Shown here: positions 25,766-34,606 of the stretch, piece by piece
Numbering within the stretch: the first letter of the stretch is position 1
Layout of the letters: each line of letters starts with the position of its first letter
Assembly: GCF_011440305.1 (NCBI RefSeq)
Contig: NZ_JAAOIW010000004.1
Location: 310,001 to 374,000, forward strand
Source of the DNA: Paenibacillus agricola
GTDB taxonomy: Bacteria > Bacillota > Bacilli > Paenibacillales > NBRC-103111
Direction of reading: 5' to 3'
Length of the DNA stretch: 64,000 bases
The notes under the pieces: generated by a model
Seen by the model: the letters and a program-made list of their open reading frames with translations, nothing else
The model's database searches: none
What the model was told of the DNA's origin: nothing
Position numbers and translations under genes: made by a program

Positions 25766-26077
25766 TTAAACGAAAAAGAATGGTAAGGCGAACAAAAATG
25801 CAAGTGCTGCAAATGGTAAGATGAAGCTATTAAATCCAAATCCAGGAAAAAATGCTGATGTTTTAACTTTCTTAGTCTTTTTATTGGATTGCTTATTCTT
25901 TAAAGCAAGTGTTCCAACTTCACCTGGTTTTCTAATGAATCCGTTAATATATATTTGATCACCGTCAATTTTCTCAATATTTCCAAAATATTGCGTTCCG
26001 TCATGTAAGACTGCGCAAATTTGTCTCCCTACGTAAGGCGTTACAGTTTCTTTACAAATAGGAAATATTCTCTCCAC
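25766..26077 (-). CDS. Hypothetical protein with SH3/LSm-like N-terminus and hydrophobic tail
   Basis: 103 residues. 'PYVGRQICAVLHDGTQYFGNIEKIDGDQIYI' (~14-45) has the strand pattern of a small Sm/SH3-like barrel, as in several spore-coat or cortex-associated Bacillales proteins. A Lys-rich stretch follows (~61-74) and a Gly/Phe-rich hydrophobic tail (81-103) that could insert in a membrane. Start is GTG at 26077, with AGGAGG 11 bases upstream. It is a single gene facing away from its neighbours. Function unknown. Confidence 0.6.
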   Translation of the reverse strand: MERIFPICKETVTPYVGRQICAVLHDGTQYFGNIEKIDGDQIYINGFIRKPGEVGTLALKNKQSNKKTKKVKTSAFFPGFGFNSFILPFAALAFLFALPFFFV

Positions 26078-26341
26078 CTTATATCTTACCTCCTCTAAGA
26101 TAAAATCCTAATCTTATCTTATGTCAGCAGTTACTTGGTGGTTGGATACTAGCCCTTCTCTAATGCCCAATTTGATCGATATTTCATAATTGTTTACAAA
26201 TTCGTAATTTTTGACGATATCCATCAATGAAATGTAGCTACTTAAGATCCTGATCTTCATCCCCTTTAAATACCTGTTATTTGATTAAAACACCTTTAAA
26301 TTGGTTATAATTTAGAATCATCTCAAATAAGGGGTATACAA

Positions 26342-26497
26342 ATGGACATCATTTATCACTGGATTACTGTAATAAAAAACGCCTATTTATTGATTGGAGT
26401 AGCTCTAGTTATTTTGTTCGTATTAAAGTCTCTCGCAGGCAACATACTGAATAAATTTGCAGAGGTAAAGAAATTGAACAAAGATAAGAATGAATAA
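26342..26497 (+). CDS. Small single-pass membrane protein
   Basis: 51 residues: MDIIYHWITVIKNAYLLIGV at the start, one membrane helix (~14-29), then a basic amphipathic tail 'NKFAEVKKLNKDKNE'. AAGGGG lies 7 bases before the ATG. TATAAT (26306-26311) with TTGATT 19 bases further up may be its promoter. Family unknown. The clear Shine-Dalgarno sequence and tidy membrane-protein layout support expression. It was too short for common gene-calling cut-offs. Confidence 0.55.
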   Translation: MDIIYHWITVIKNAYLLIGVALVILFVLKSLAGNILNKFAEVKKLNKDKNE

Positions 26498-26728
26498 TTT
26501 ATCACCACGTAAGAGGCAACTGGTAGGTAGGATCTCAGATTTACCCTCTCCGATCCCCATTTGTTCTCCTTCCAAGGCAGTATAGCCCTGTTCGTTTACT
26601 TGCTTCTAGAACATTAGCTTCCCAAACATCTAGTATACGAAAAAAATACTTTGTCTTAGTTCTTCTCAATCTTTTCAGTATAATATCCCAAGTATTAGAT
26701 TAGACTACGTGAAAAGGTGGTGATTATT

Positions 26729-26878
26729 TTGAAAGAAACAGAAAATCATGAACCAACAATTGCACCTGGTTTGAATAATTATCAAGAGTTAGAAGAAAAA
26801 GCTACAGAAGAGGAAATTGAAGACGATGATTCAACCTCAGTGACTCAACTATATTTGGACCGTACTCCAGATAAATGA
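26729..26878 (+). CDS. Small acidic hypothetical protein
   Basis: 49 residues from a TTG start with AAGGTGG about 9 bases upstream: (M)KETENHEPTIAPGLNNYQE, followed by a very acidic run (EEKATEEEIEDDD) and ending 'LYLDRTPDK'. TATAAT at 26679-26684 is a likely -10. I do not recognise it. It resembles the acidic protein at 25424-25594 in size and charge, not in clear sequence. Sense of coding is supported by the ribosome-binding site and promoter. Confidence 0.45.
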   Translation: MKETENHEPTIAPGLNNYQELEEKATEEEIEDDDSTSVTQLYLDRTPDK

Positions 26879-26934
26879 TTAATCATCGAAATGACCATAT
26901 CCAAATGGTTTGTTTAAGCATGAACCCACCAAAC

Positions 26935-26971
26935 AAAAAAAATCCCCCAACGCTTAGAGCGCCAAGGGATT
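26935..26971 (-). terminator. Terminator of glnA
   Basis: On the minus strand AATCCCTTGGCGCT pairs with AGCGTTGGGGGATT (imperfect), followed by eight T. It begins within 10 bases of the glnA stop. Confidence 0.88.
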
Positions 26972-26978
26972 CCTCGAT

Positions 26979-28316
26979 TTAGTAAAGCGTCAAATATTGC
27001 TCGCGCTCCCAGGTATGAACCTGTGTGCGGTAAATATCCCACTCGATCTCTTTAAGCTCAATAAAATGAGCCAACGCATGGTCGCCCAATGCATCGCAGA
27101 TCACATCATCGCGAAGAAGGTCTTCAAGTGCAACCTTCAGGTTTTCTGGCAAGCTTGGGATGCCTTGATCTTCACGTTCTTCTTCCGTCATCACATAGAT
27201 ATTACGATCTGTCGGAGGAGGCAATTGCATTTTATGCTTGATGCCGTCCAATCCAGCTTTTAACATAACAGCCAATGCTAGGTATGGATTAGCTGCCGGA
27301 TCGGGATTACGTACCTCTACGCGTGTGCTTAGGCCGCGTGATGCCGGGATACGGATCATTGGGCTTCTGTTGCTTGCAGACCAAGCTACATAACAAGGTG
27401 CTTCATAGCCAGGCACCAGACGTTTGTAGGAGTTGACCGTTGGGTTGGTAATCGCTGCGAAAGCACGTGCGTGGCGCAGGATGCCTGCCATATAATAACG
27501 CGCTGTTGAGCTTAAGCCTAGCTTATCGCTCTCATCATAAAACATGTTCGCGGATCCATTAAACAACGATTGGTGACAATGCATGCCTGAACCGTTAACC
27601 CCAAATAACGGCTTGGGCATAAAGGTTGCATGTAAGCCATGTTGTCTGGCAACGGTTTTGACAACCAGCTTAAAGGTTTGGATTTGGTCGGCAGCTTTGA
27701 CCGCATCTGCATATTTAAAATCGATTTCGTGCTGGCCAGGTGCTACTTCATGGTGAGAAGCCTCGACTTCAAAACCCATTTCTTCAAGCGTTAAGACGAT
27801 TTCACGACGGCAGTTTTCACCCAAATCCATAGGAGCTAAGTCAAAATATCCGCCTTGGTCATTTAGTTCCAACGAAGGATTGCCTTGATCATCCGTTTTG
27901 AACAAGAAAAATTCAGGTTCTGGTCCTACATTCATCGCGGTGAAACCCATTTCTTGGGCTTCCTTCAACGCATTTTTCAAAATGCCTCGTGGGTCTCCGG
28001 GGAATGGGCGACCATCTGGAAGGTATATATCGCAGATTAGGCGGGCAATGCGGTTTTCGACTACCCATGGAAATACGACCCATGTGTCCAAGTCCGGATA
28101 TAAGTACATATCGGATTCTTCGATACGAACATAACCTTCGATGGAAGAGCCATCAAACATCATTTTGTTATCTAAAGCTTTTTCCAGTTGGCTAATTGGA
28201 ATTTCCAGGTTTTTAATCGTGCCTAACAAATCGGTGAATTGTAATCGGATAAATCTTACGTTCTCGTCCTTGGCAAACTTAATAATATCTTCTTTGCTAT
28301 AATTTTTTTCAGTCAA
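26979..28316 (-). CDS. glnA: Glutamine synthetase, type I
   Basis: 445 residues, the usual length for the Bacillus GSI-alpha enzyme. The beta-grasp domain is at ~15-100 ('[17 protein letters not shown]', holding the Asp50-type residue that contacts the next subunit). The catalytic part has '[11 protein letters not shown]', '[14 protein letters not shown]' and '[17 protein letters not shown]'. It joins ammonia to glutamate. Start is TTG with AGGAGG 10 bases upstream. It is the second gene of a glnR-glnA operon (84 bases apart). In Bacillales feedback-inhibited GlnA also controls GlnR and TnrA (family knowledge). Confidence 0.97.
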   Translation of the reverse strand: MTEKNYSKEDIIKFAKDENVRFIRLQFTDLLGTIKNLEIPISQLEKALDNKMMFDGSSIEGYVRIEESDMYLYPDLDTWVVFPWVVENRIARLICDIYLPDGRPFPGDPRGILKNALKEAQEMGFTAMNVGPEPEFFLFKTDDQGNPSLELNDQGGYFDLAPMDLGENCRREIVLTLEEMGFEVEASHHEVAPGQHEIDFKYADAVKAADQIQTFKLVVKTVARQHGLHATFMPKPLFGVNGSGMHCHQSLFNGSANMFYDESDKLGLSSTARYYMAGILRHARAFAAITNPTVNSYKRLVPGYEAPCYVAWSASNRSPMIRIPASRGLSTRVEVRNPDPAANPYLALAVMLKAGLDGIKHKMQLPPPTDRNIYVMTEEEREDQGIPSLPENLKVALEDLLRDDVICDALGDHALAHFIELKEIEWDIYRTQVHTWEREQYLTLY

Positions 28317-28400
28317 AGTGAATTCTCCTCCTTAAAATTAGGCAAAACAAAGTTACGCCCTACAAATGTTGGAATAGATGCGTTTTCAATACGCCCATGC

Positions 28401-28814
28401 TTATTTTTTGAAAAACCTTGAGAGCTCACCCTGAATCAAAGAAACTTGACCCAAACGTTTGCCTCCGCCGAGCAATTGCTGCTTCAGCATTCTGTGGAGC
28501 TGTGAATCTGTCATTTCCCTGCGCTTAACCTCGGATTGCTCGTTAAGGATCGTAGCATCTTCCGAATCTTTGGAAACAGGCAATAAAACTTGTTTAATCC
28601 CGGCTATATTTACACCTTTTTCAATCAAGTCTTTAATTTCCAACAGCCGCTCTACATCATTAAAAGAATAGAGCCGTTGGTTACCGCCTGTTCTTGCCGG
28701 TATAATTAATTCGTGCTGCTCATAATACCGGATTTGCCTTGCTGTTAAATCAGTCAACTTCATTACAATACCAATTGGAAACAGCGCCATATTTCGACGT
28801 ATATCATCAGCCAT
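28401..28814 (-). CDS. glnR: MerR-family nitrogen regulator GlnR
   Basis: 137 residues. The N-terminal winged helix ('KLTDLTARQIRYYEQHELIIPAR', ~18-40) and following dimerisation part ('LLEIKDLIEKGVNIAGIKQVL') are those of GlnR/TnrA. The C-terminal tail, which senses feedback-inhibited glutamine synthetase, is also present. GlnR represses its own operon when nitrogen is plentiful. AGAGGTG lies 7 bases before the ATG. The promoter region upstream (28850-28914) carries inverted repeats that may be its operators. Confidence 0.93.
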   Translation of the reverse strand: MADDIRRNMALFPIGIVMKLTDLTARQIRYYEQHELIIPARTGGNQRLYSFNDVERLLEIKDLIEKGVNIAGIKQVLLPVSKDSEDATILNEQSEVKRREMTDSQLHRMLKQQLLGGGKRLGQVSLIQGELSRFFKK

Positions 28815-28849
28815 GATTCATCACCTCTGCGGACTTATAACCTAACTTC

Positions 28850-28878
28850 ATTCTACTCTCCCAACATAAACGTGTCAA
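28850..28878 (-). promoter_or_regulatory. glnR: glnRA promoter
   Basis: On the minus strand TTGACA (28873-28878) and TAGAAT (28850-28855) are 17 bases apart, a strong sigma-A promoter about 35 bases before the glnR start. Confidence 0.8.
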
Positions 28879-28882
28879 GTTA

Positions 28883-28914
28883 TGTTAGGTTCATGCAACA
28901 TCTAGGTTATAATT
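28883..28914. promoter_or_regulatory. Candidate GlnR operator upstream of glnR
   Basis: TGTTAGGTTCATGCAACA (28883-28900) resembles the GlnR/TnrA site TGTNA-N7-TNACA, with an extra base and one mismatch. TAGGTTATAA (28905-28914) is also found inverted at 28836-28845. These repeats flank the promoter and may bind GlnR; the match is imperfect. Confidence 0.45.
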
Positions 28915-30160
28915 CCAACAGGTTTTGATCCAGCATATTTTGCAGTGCAGTCAGCACACCAAGCTTGCAATGCGAATAAGTAAGCCCACCCTGCATGTAG
29001 GCAATGTAGGGTTCCCGGATCGGTGCATCTGCCGATAATTCAAGGCTGCCACCTTGAATAAACGTGCCAGCAGCCATAATAACCGGATGCTCATAGCCGG
29101 GCATCGCCCATGGCTCAGGCACCACATGCGCGTCTACAGCCGAAGCCTGCTGAATCCCTTGAACAAAGGCAATTAAATGCCGATCGCTGGTAAAGCGGAT
29201 CGCTTGAATTAAATCGGTGCGGCTATCGCTCCAGTGGGGATGTGTTACAAATCCTAATTGCTCGAATACGGCCGCCGCGAAGATTGAGCCCTTCACAGCT
29301 TGTCCCACCATATGGGGGGCTAAAAACAACCCTTGAAAGATGGCGCGTGTAGCGTCCAGCATCGCTCCAACCTCGCCGCCTATGCCTGGGGCGGTTAAGC
29401 GATAAGCAGCAAGCTCCACATAGCGCTGCTTGCCGGCAATATAGCCACCAGTGGCAGCTATGCCACCGCCGGGATTTTTAATTAAGGAGCCAGCCATTAG
29501 GTCTACGCCCACCTCTGTAGGCTCTTGAAGCTCTGTAAATTCGCCATAGCAGTTATCCACAAATGTAATTAGGTCAGCTTTTACTTCCTTGACAAAACTG
29601 CACATCTCAGCGATTTGGGCAACATCAAAGGAAGATCGCCACGAATAGCCGCGGGAACGCTGAATACCGATAACTTTTGTCCGGGGAGTGATGCTTTGGC
29701 TAATCGCTTCATAATCGGGGGTACCATCCTCCAGAAGCGCTACCTCGGTATAAATGATGCCCCAATCCTGCAAAGAGCCATTGCCATCACCTGGCTTGCC
29801 AATCACCTTGTGGAGCGTATCGTAAGGACGCCCTGTGATCATCAGCAGCTCGTCACCTGGGCGTAGGACGCCAAATAAGGCAGTGCTGATCGTATGTGTC
29901 CCTGACACGAAATGAGGCCGCACCAAGGCAGCCTCTGCTCCGAACACATCTGCATACACCAGATCAAGCACCTCGCGGCCACGGTCGTTATAGCCATAGC
30001 CGGTAGAGCCGGCAAAGTGGTAATCACTTACTTTATGCTTTTGAAAGGCACGAATCACCTTCCACTGATTCTGGTCAATGATCCGCTCCACTTCCTTAAC
30101 TCTGCCTTCAATTTGTTGCTCGGCATGCTCCATCCATGCCGTTATGCGTTCATTAAACAT
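28907..30160 (-). CDS. ynbB: PLP-dependent methionine gamma-lyase-like protein YnbB
   Basis: 417 residues of the 'aluminium resistance' family of fold-type I PLP enzymes. 'SLIKNPGGG' (~235) holds the lysine that would bind PLP, and 'FVDNCYGEF' (~205) the Asp that pairs with the cofactor. 'FAGSTGYGYNDRGRE' is typical of YnbB. Its substrate is unknown. The start overlaps the hflX stop; ATG at 30160 gives MFNERI with GGGAG 12 bases upstream, and an ATG three codons earlier is possible. Order hflX-ynbB-glnR-glnA is as in B. subtilis. Confidence 0.9.
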   Translation of the reverse strand: MFNERITAWMEHAEQQIEGRVKEVERIIDQNQWKVIRAFQKHKVSDYHFAGSTGYGYNDRGREVLDLVYADVFGAEAALVRPHFVSGTHTISTALFGVLRPGDELLMITGRPYDTLHKVIGKPGDGNGSLQDWGIIYTEVALLEDGTPDYEAISQSITPRTKVIGIQRSRGYSWRSSFDVAQIAEMCSFVKEVKADLITFVDNCYGEFTELQEPTEVGVDLMAGSLIKNPGGGIAATGGYIAGKQRYVELAAYRLTAPGIGGEVGAMLDATRAIFQGLFLAPHMVGQAVKGSIFAAAVFEQLGFVTHPHWSDSRTDLIQAIRFTSDRHLIAFVQGIQQASAVDAHVVPEPWAMPGYEHPVIMAAGTFIQGGSLELSADAPIREPYIAYMQGGLTYSHCKLGVLTALQNMLDQNLLEL

Positions 30161-31478
30161 ACAGATCATTCTCTCCCTTAACTACCAGATCCGCATCTAA
30201 TGTATAAGAGGCTAGCAAATGTCCGATCTTTTCGTATTCATGCTTGTCAATCCTTACTTGAAACAGCATGTCACTGCCATCCACTTCATTTTCCAAAACC
30301 TCGCCAACCCGATACATCAGCGATATTATATCACCCTTCTCGGCAGGGATGCGAAAGGCAATGCTATCTCCCATCAAGCGGGATTCAATCTCATCGCAAA
30401 GCATCGCCAGGTCATTGTCATTGTAAGCGGAAATTCGCATAAAATCGCCTTCCGTAGACAGCAATTGCAGTTGCTCAGGTGTACATTGGTCAATTTTGTT
30501 AAACAATGTTATTTGGGCTTGGCCATGCGCCCCCAATTCTTCAAGCACTTGAGCCACTACGCGCATCTGTGTTTCCATCATATCGGAGGAGCTATCTACC
30601 ACATGCAAAATAAGGTCTGCCTCACAAACCTCCTCAAGCGTAGCGCGAAAAGCAGCGACCAGCTTATGGGGCAAATTTTGAATAAAACCGACCGTATCTG
30701 TTAAAATAATTTCTTTGCCGCCTTGTAGCTTAAGCATCCGTGACATCGGATCCAGCGTAGCGAACAGCTGGTTTTCTACATAAACATCTGCACCCGTTAA
30801 CTGCCTTAGCAGCGTCGATTTACCCGCATTCGTATATCCAGCGATCGCCACTTGAAACACACCGGACTTCTTACGGCGTTCCCTATGCAGGCTGCGGTGC
30901 TTATTAAATTCTTGCAGTTGCTGATGAAGCTCGTCAATGCGGTCTCGAATATGACGGCGGTCGGTTTCCAGCTTGCTCTCCCCCGGTCCCCTCGTACCAA
31001 TTCCCCCGCCCAGACGAGAAAGATTACTTCCTTGGCCAGAAAGCCGCGGCAGCAAGTAGCTGAGCTGCGCCAGCTCGACCTGGATAATACCTTCACGCGT
31101 CTTCGCCCGCTGTGCAAAAATATCCAGGATCAGCTGCGTCCTATCGATAATTTTCACATCCAGAAACTCTTCGAGATTCCTTACCTGGGCTCCAGATAAC
31201 TCCTGGTCAAATATCGCAGTATTGGCTCCATGCTCATCGATTAGCTCCTTTAGCTCAGCGGCTTTGCCTTTGCCAACAAACCATTTAGAATCAATCTTTT
31301 CTTTATTCTGTGAAAGGGAAGCTAGTACTTCAACGCCTGCCGTTTCAGCCAGGCTGACTAGCTCCTCCAAAGAATATTCCGCCGAGTACGATTGCTCCCT
31401 CTTTTGCTGCGGGGTAACAAGGCTCATTAATATCGCCCGTTCCTTTTCAATTTCGTTACTATGTGTAGTGGTTTTCAT
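30153..31478 (-). CDS. hflX: Ribosome-associated GTPase HflX
   Basis: 441 residues. N-terminal HflX domain ('LVSLAETAGVEVLASLSQ...KWFVGKGKAAEL'), the 'LSRLGGGIGTRGPGESKLETDRR' region, then a GTPase domain with G1 'GYTNAGKST', G3 'DTVG' and G4 'NKID'. HflX splits stalled or stress-damaged 70S ribosomes. It starts two bases after the spoVK stop codon and overlaps ynbB, so the three are co-transcribed. The ribosome-binding site is not clear (GGAG about 14 bases upstream); a start at codon 18 is an alternative. Confidence 0.95.
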   Translation of the reverse strand: MKTTTHSNEIEKERAILMSLVTPQQKREQSYSAEYSLEELVSLAETAGVEVLASLSQNKEKIDSKWFVGKGKAAELKELIDEHGANTAIFDQELSGAQVRNLEEFLDVKIIDRTQLILDIFAQRAKTREGIIQVELAQLSYLLPRLSGQGSNLSRLGGGIGTRGPGESKLETDRRHIRDRIDELHQQLQEFNKHRSLHRERRKKSGVFQVAIAGYTNAGKSTLLRQLTGADVYVENQLFATLDPMSRMLKLQGGKEIILTDTVGFIQNLPHKLVAAFRATLEEVCEADLILHVVDSSSDMMETQMRVVAQVLEELGAHGQAQITLFNKIDQCTPEQLQLLSTEGDFMRISAYNDNDLAMLCDEIESRLMGDSIAFRIPAEKGDIISLMYRVGEVLENEVDGSDMLFQVRIDKHEYEKIGHLLASYTLDADLVVKGENDLYV

Positions 31479-31480
31479 AA

Positions 31481-32467
31481 TTATTTAATGGTCTCCTTTG
31501 ATGTTTTTCTATCAAGCTTTATATCCTCCGCACGAAGCGTCATCAGCTCCTGCTTGCTGGGGTGTTGGATATGGCTATTTAATAATCGGACGGCATGGTT
31601 ACGCATCGCTTTTTCAATCATATTGCGCACGAAACGGGCATTGCTAAAGGAGGCGTCGGAGTCCAGCTGCTTTTCACTTATAATTTGCTGGCGAATTTTA
31701 CTCTCCGCTTGCCCATTTAACACATATTCGCGTTCCTTGATCATCATATCTGCAATCTGCATAAGCTGGTCCACCGAATAGTCGGGAAATTCCATATGGA
31801 TCGGGAACCTGGAGGGCAACCCAGGGTTTGTCAGCAAAAACTGCTCCATTTCCTCCGAATACCCCGCCAAAATCAGAATAAAGTGATTTTTGTGATCCTC
31901 CATCGCCTTAACCAACGTATCGATCGCTTCTTTGCCAAAATCTTTTTCCCCGCCGCGTGCCAAGCTGTAGGCCTCATCAATAAATAATACGCCACCTAAT
32001 GCTTTTTTAACCATCTCTCTCGTTTTTAAAGCCGTATGGCCTATGTATTCGCCTACCATATCAGCACGTTCCACCTCGATCAGATGCCCCTTGCTTAATA
32101 CACCCATCGTTTGCAGCAGCTTGGCTACGATCCGGGCTACCGTTGTTTTACCTGTACCTGGATTTCCTTTAAAAACCATATGATACACTTGCGTATTGGC
32201 AGTCAAGCCTATTGCGGCGCGGTAACCGGCAACACGTAGCAGCGCATAAATTTCAAACACTAGCTCTTTGATGTTATCGAGCCCGACCATTTGGTCTAGC
32301 TCCTTCATAATTTCACCAAATTGCCCTTGCTGTGATAAAGGTTTCCCATAAAACTGAGGCTCGGATTCAGGCGTGACACTCGCTTCCGAATTACGCAAGA
32401 TCACATTGATTTTATGGGCATTTTGGGTTATTTGGATCTGGTCTGTCGGCAAGACACGTCCACTCAT
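31481..32467 (-). CDS. spoVK: Stage V sporulation protein K, CbxX/CfxQ-type AAA ATPase
   Basis: 328 residues. The AAA module has Walker A 'GNPGTGKTT' (~110), Walker B 'GVLFIDEAY' (~165), sensor 'HFILILAGY' and the arginine finger region 'GLPSRFP'. The N-terminal ~60 residues are specific to SpoVK-like proteins. In B. subtilis the gene is needed for spore maturation and is made in the mother cell. ATG at 32467 has AGAGG 8 bases upstream; a GTG at 32476 is too near. It heads the spoVK-hflX-ynbB block. Confidence 0.93.
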   Translation of the reverse strand: MSGRVLPTDQIQITQNAHKINVILRNSEASVTPESEPQFYGKPLSQQGQFGEIMKELDQMVGLDNIKELVFEIYALLRVAGYRAAIGLTANTQVYHMVFKGNPGTGKTTVARIVAKLLQTMGVLSKGHLIEVERADMVGEYIGHTALKTREMVKKALGGVLFIDEAYSLARGGEKDFGKEAIDTLVKAMEDHKNHFILILAGYSEEMEQFLLTNPGLPSRFPIHMEFPDYSVDQLMQIADMMIKEREYVLNGQAESKIRQQIISEKQLDSDASFSNARFVRNMIEKAMRNHAVRLLNSHIQHPSKQELMTLRAEDIKLDRKTSKETIK

Positions 32468-32563
32468 GCGTATCACCTCTTTACTTGGTGTTAGCAGTAT
32501 ACGCAGGAGCCTAGGCGAATGTGCTCTTTTTCTTCTTCTATTGTATAGCGAAACGTTGAAATT

Positions 32564-33469
32564 TCAAAACCGGTCTATTCTTACCAAAAGCCCCTGGCAA
32601 AAGGTTAGTCGATATACATCCGGGTTGCTTAAGCTTTTCCATGCTGAAAAACCAAATTGATCGTCATAATAAGCCAAGAGCAAAGACAGGAGGTTGCCAT
32701 GGGTTGATAAGATAAAGGTTTCCCCCGCGGAAGCAAGCACATCCTCTACTACCGATACAATCCTCTGCATAGCAGAGCGGCTGGACTCTCCCCCTGGGTA
32801 ACAAAGCTCCAGATCATTGAAGGTTTGCTCCAAGGCTGTTAACCAATCCTCCATCTGTTCACCGCTCAACACCCGTTCTGCAAGCCGCTCATCTGTTTGA
32901 ATGGGCAATCCCGTACGGTTGGACACATTCAACATCGTTTGCACAGCCCGGGTGAAAGGACTCGATAGGATGCTATCCACTTGACAGATCGCTAACCCTG
33001 TATCCAGCAGCTGTGCCTGAGCCCAGCCTTCAGAGGTAAGAGAAGCTTCTGGAGCCTGCCCTTCTGCTTTGCAATGGCGGATTGCATAGACGGTCTTAAA
33101 GCCTGCTTGCGACCTGTTGTATGCTTCCCAGACGGGACGTGTCCATGCATCCCACCTTTGCTCATCTGAAAGCAGCACCCACTCTGCTGATACAATGTCC
33201 GCATTATCAGGATTCAGGGCATCTGTCTCCAACTGGCCGCCAACGATTTGCACTAAATAAGTAGCCTTTTGCGGTGCGTAATGAAGCAAATGTGTGATTA
33301 ACACATCATAACCGGTTTCTTCCTTAACCTCGCGTACACAAGCTTGCTCAGGAGTTTCCCCTTGTTCGACCCCGCCACCAGGGAAATTCCAAACAAGCTC
33401 ACCCCGTTGCACATATTCTTGCAGCATCAGCACCTGATGATCTTTTACAATAAACGCTTGAGCCTTCAT
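32564..33469 (-). CDS. Nudix hydrolase fused to a histidine phosphatase domain
   Basis: 301 residues, two enzymes in one chain. Residues ~1-125 are a Nudix domain with the full box 'GVEQGETPEQACVREVKEET' (37-56). Residues ~140-300 are a phosphoglycerate-mutase-like histidine phosphatase: 'YAIRHCKAE' (RH core, with Cys after it instead of Gly), 'SSPFTRAVQT' and 'ILSTHGN'. A Nudix plus phosphatase pair suggests stepwise breakdown of a nucleoside diphosphate derivative, as in mycobacterial MutT1-like proteins. The order fits that class. GGAGG lies 8 bases before the ATG. Single gene, terminator not clear. Confidence 0.85.
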   Translation of the reverse strand: MKAQAFIVKDHQVLMLQEYVQRGELVWNFPGGGVEQGETPEQACVREVKEETGYDVLITHLLHYAPQKATYLVQIVGGQLETDALNPDNADIVSAEWVLLSDEQRWDAWTRPVWEAYNRSQAGFKTVYAIRHCKAEGQAPEASLTSEGWAQAQLLDTGLAICQVDSILSSPFTRAVQTMLNVSNRTGLPIQTDERLAERVLSGEQMEDWLTALEQTFNDLELCYPGGESSRSAMQRIVSVVEDVLASAGETFILSTHGNLLSLLLAYYDDQFGFSAWKSLSNPDVYRLTFCQGLLVRIDRF

Positions 33470-33763
33470 TTAATTCGCCTCCACCTTGACTACACCCTCA
33501 CGTGTTCGAGTACATTTGAAAATATTCAATTGTTATAACTCTGCTGCATATGTCGGTTCCATCGTCTGGAAGGAATTTTCGGGGACAGCAGAATAGCCGT
33601 AGCAGACAAAGCTTTGGTAAAATCATCGTACATGGTTCCCGCCGAAGATGCTAGGGATTTTTCTTATATAAGCATGTCCGCACATAAAATTAAGTTCATT
33701 AACATTGAACAAATATTCATATAATAGTATATTTATTCAAAGATGGTTATTGGAGGGTTATTT
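33470..33763. other. Intergenic stretch with a possible gene remnant
   Basis: No convincing gene. The minus strand at about 33540-33640 can be read as a short frame ending 'PSRRWNRHMQQSYNN', with a weak start, and could be the tail of a decayed gene; I do not recognise it. The promoter of the GNAT gene is at its right end. Confidence 0.35.
33705..33733 (+). promoter_or_regulatory. Promoter of the GNAT gene
   Basis: TTGAAC (33705-33710) and TATATT (33728-33733) are 17 bases apart, about 30 bases before the start codon. Confidence 0.6.
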
Positions 33764-34510
33764 ATGCAGCAAGAAATTGAACGTTATGCCTACCATACTT
33801 GGCCAGCAGCCACGACCCTTCCTTACGGAGACTGGATTTTGCGTGCTTCGGGCGGCATCACGAAAAGAGCGAATAGTGTTTGGACAGCATCGGGGAACGA
33901 AATGCCACAGGGAGATTGGCTTAGGGAAGTCGAGCAGTTTTATAAAACTCAAAACCTACCTGCCTGCTATCATATTAGTGATGCCTCTCCTAAAGGTATT
34001 GAAGCTAGCTTGGAAGTCGCGGGCTACAGCAAGCTATTCCCTTGTTCTGTACTCGTTGCTGACACGAAGCAGGTTATCCAATTAAGCAGCTATGAGCCCA
34101 AAGCTATCACCATTCACTTTCAGCCTTTATGCGCTGATCGATGGCTTAGCGACTTTTTGCGATTGGAAGGGTTCTCTATGGACAAATATGATTTTTATAG
34201 TGCACTCTTCTCACGTATTACCCAGCTTAAAAGCTTTTGCAGCCTATACCTGGACGGGGAATGTATCGCTATTGGAACCGCGGTTGTAGAAAACGGCTGG
34301 GCTGGTTTTACGAACATAGCCGTAAAAGCTGAGCTGCGCGGCCAAGGGATTGGCAGGCTTTTGCTTCATTCACTGGCACAATGGAGCCAGAGCCACGGGG
34401 CTGATCGACTTTACCTCCAGGTGTTGGATAATAATCGACCCGCACATCGGCTGTATCATAAATCAGGCTTTTCCCCTCTTTTTCACTATCATTACCGCGT
34501 GAAAGATTAA
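33764..34510 (+). CDS. GNAT-family N-acetyltransferase
   Basis: 248 residues. The C-terminal half is a GNAT domain: 'FTNIAVKAELRGQGIGRLLL' (~185-204) contains the RGxGIG acetyl-CoA pyrophosphate loop, and 'LYLQVLDNNRPAHRLYHKSGF' (~220-240) is the usual C-terminal motif. The N-terminal half is a degenerate GNAT-like module, as in two-domain members such as those acting on small amines. The substrate cannot be told. GGAGG lies 7 bases before ATG 33764. It is a single gene with its own promoter. Confidence 0.85.
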   Translation: MQQEIERYAYHTWPAATTLPYGDWILRASGGITKRANSVWTASGNEMPQGDWLREVEQFYKTQNLPACYHISDASPKGIEASLEVAGYSKLFPCSVLVADTKQVIQLSSYEPKAITIHFQPLCADRWLSDFLRLEGFSMDKYDFYSALFSRITQLKSFCSLYLDGECIAIGTAVVENGWAGFTNIAVKAELRGQGIGRLLLHSLAQWSQSHGADRLYLQVLDNNRPAHRLYHKSGFSPLFHYHYRVKD

Positions 34511-34558
34511 GCTAACGGCTTCCCTACCTTATCCATGTCAAGTCGTAAAAGTAAACAA

Positions 34559-34601
34559 CCTACTATTCCTTGTCCGTATATAACGAAGAAGGAATAGTAG
34601 G
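34559..34601 (-). terminator. 13-base perfect inverted repeat ending the ydcF-like gene
   Basis: CCTACTATTCCTT pairs perfectly with AAGGAATAGTAGG around a 17-base loop. The minus strand continues TTGTTTACTTTT, a moderate T-tail, six bases after the ydcF-like stop codon. Confidence 0.75.
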
Positions 34602-34606
34602 CTGGA

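Noticed and set aside
26352-26560. 45-codon minus-strand frame (MGIGEGKSEILPTS...) with a good AAGGAG site
   Set aside because: It is antisense to the 51-residue membrane protein gene, its second half is Cys- and Phe-rich without sense, and no promoter is visible. Kept only as a curiosity.
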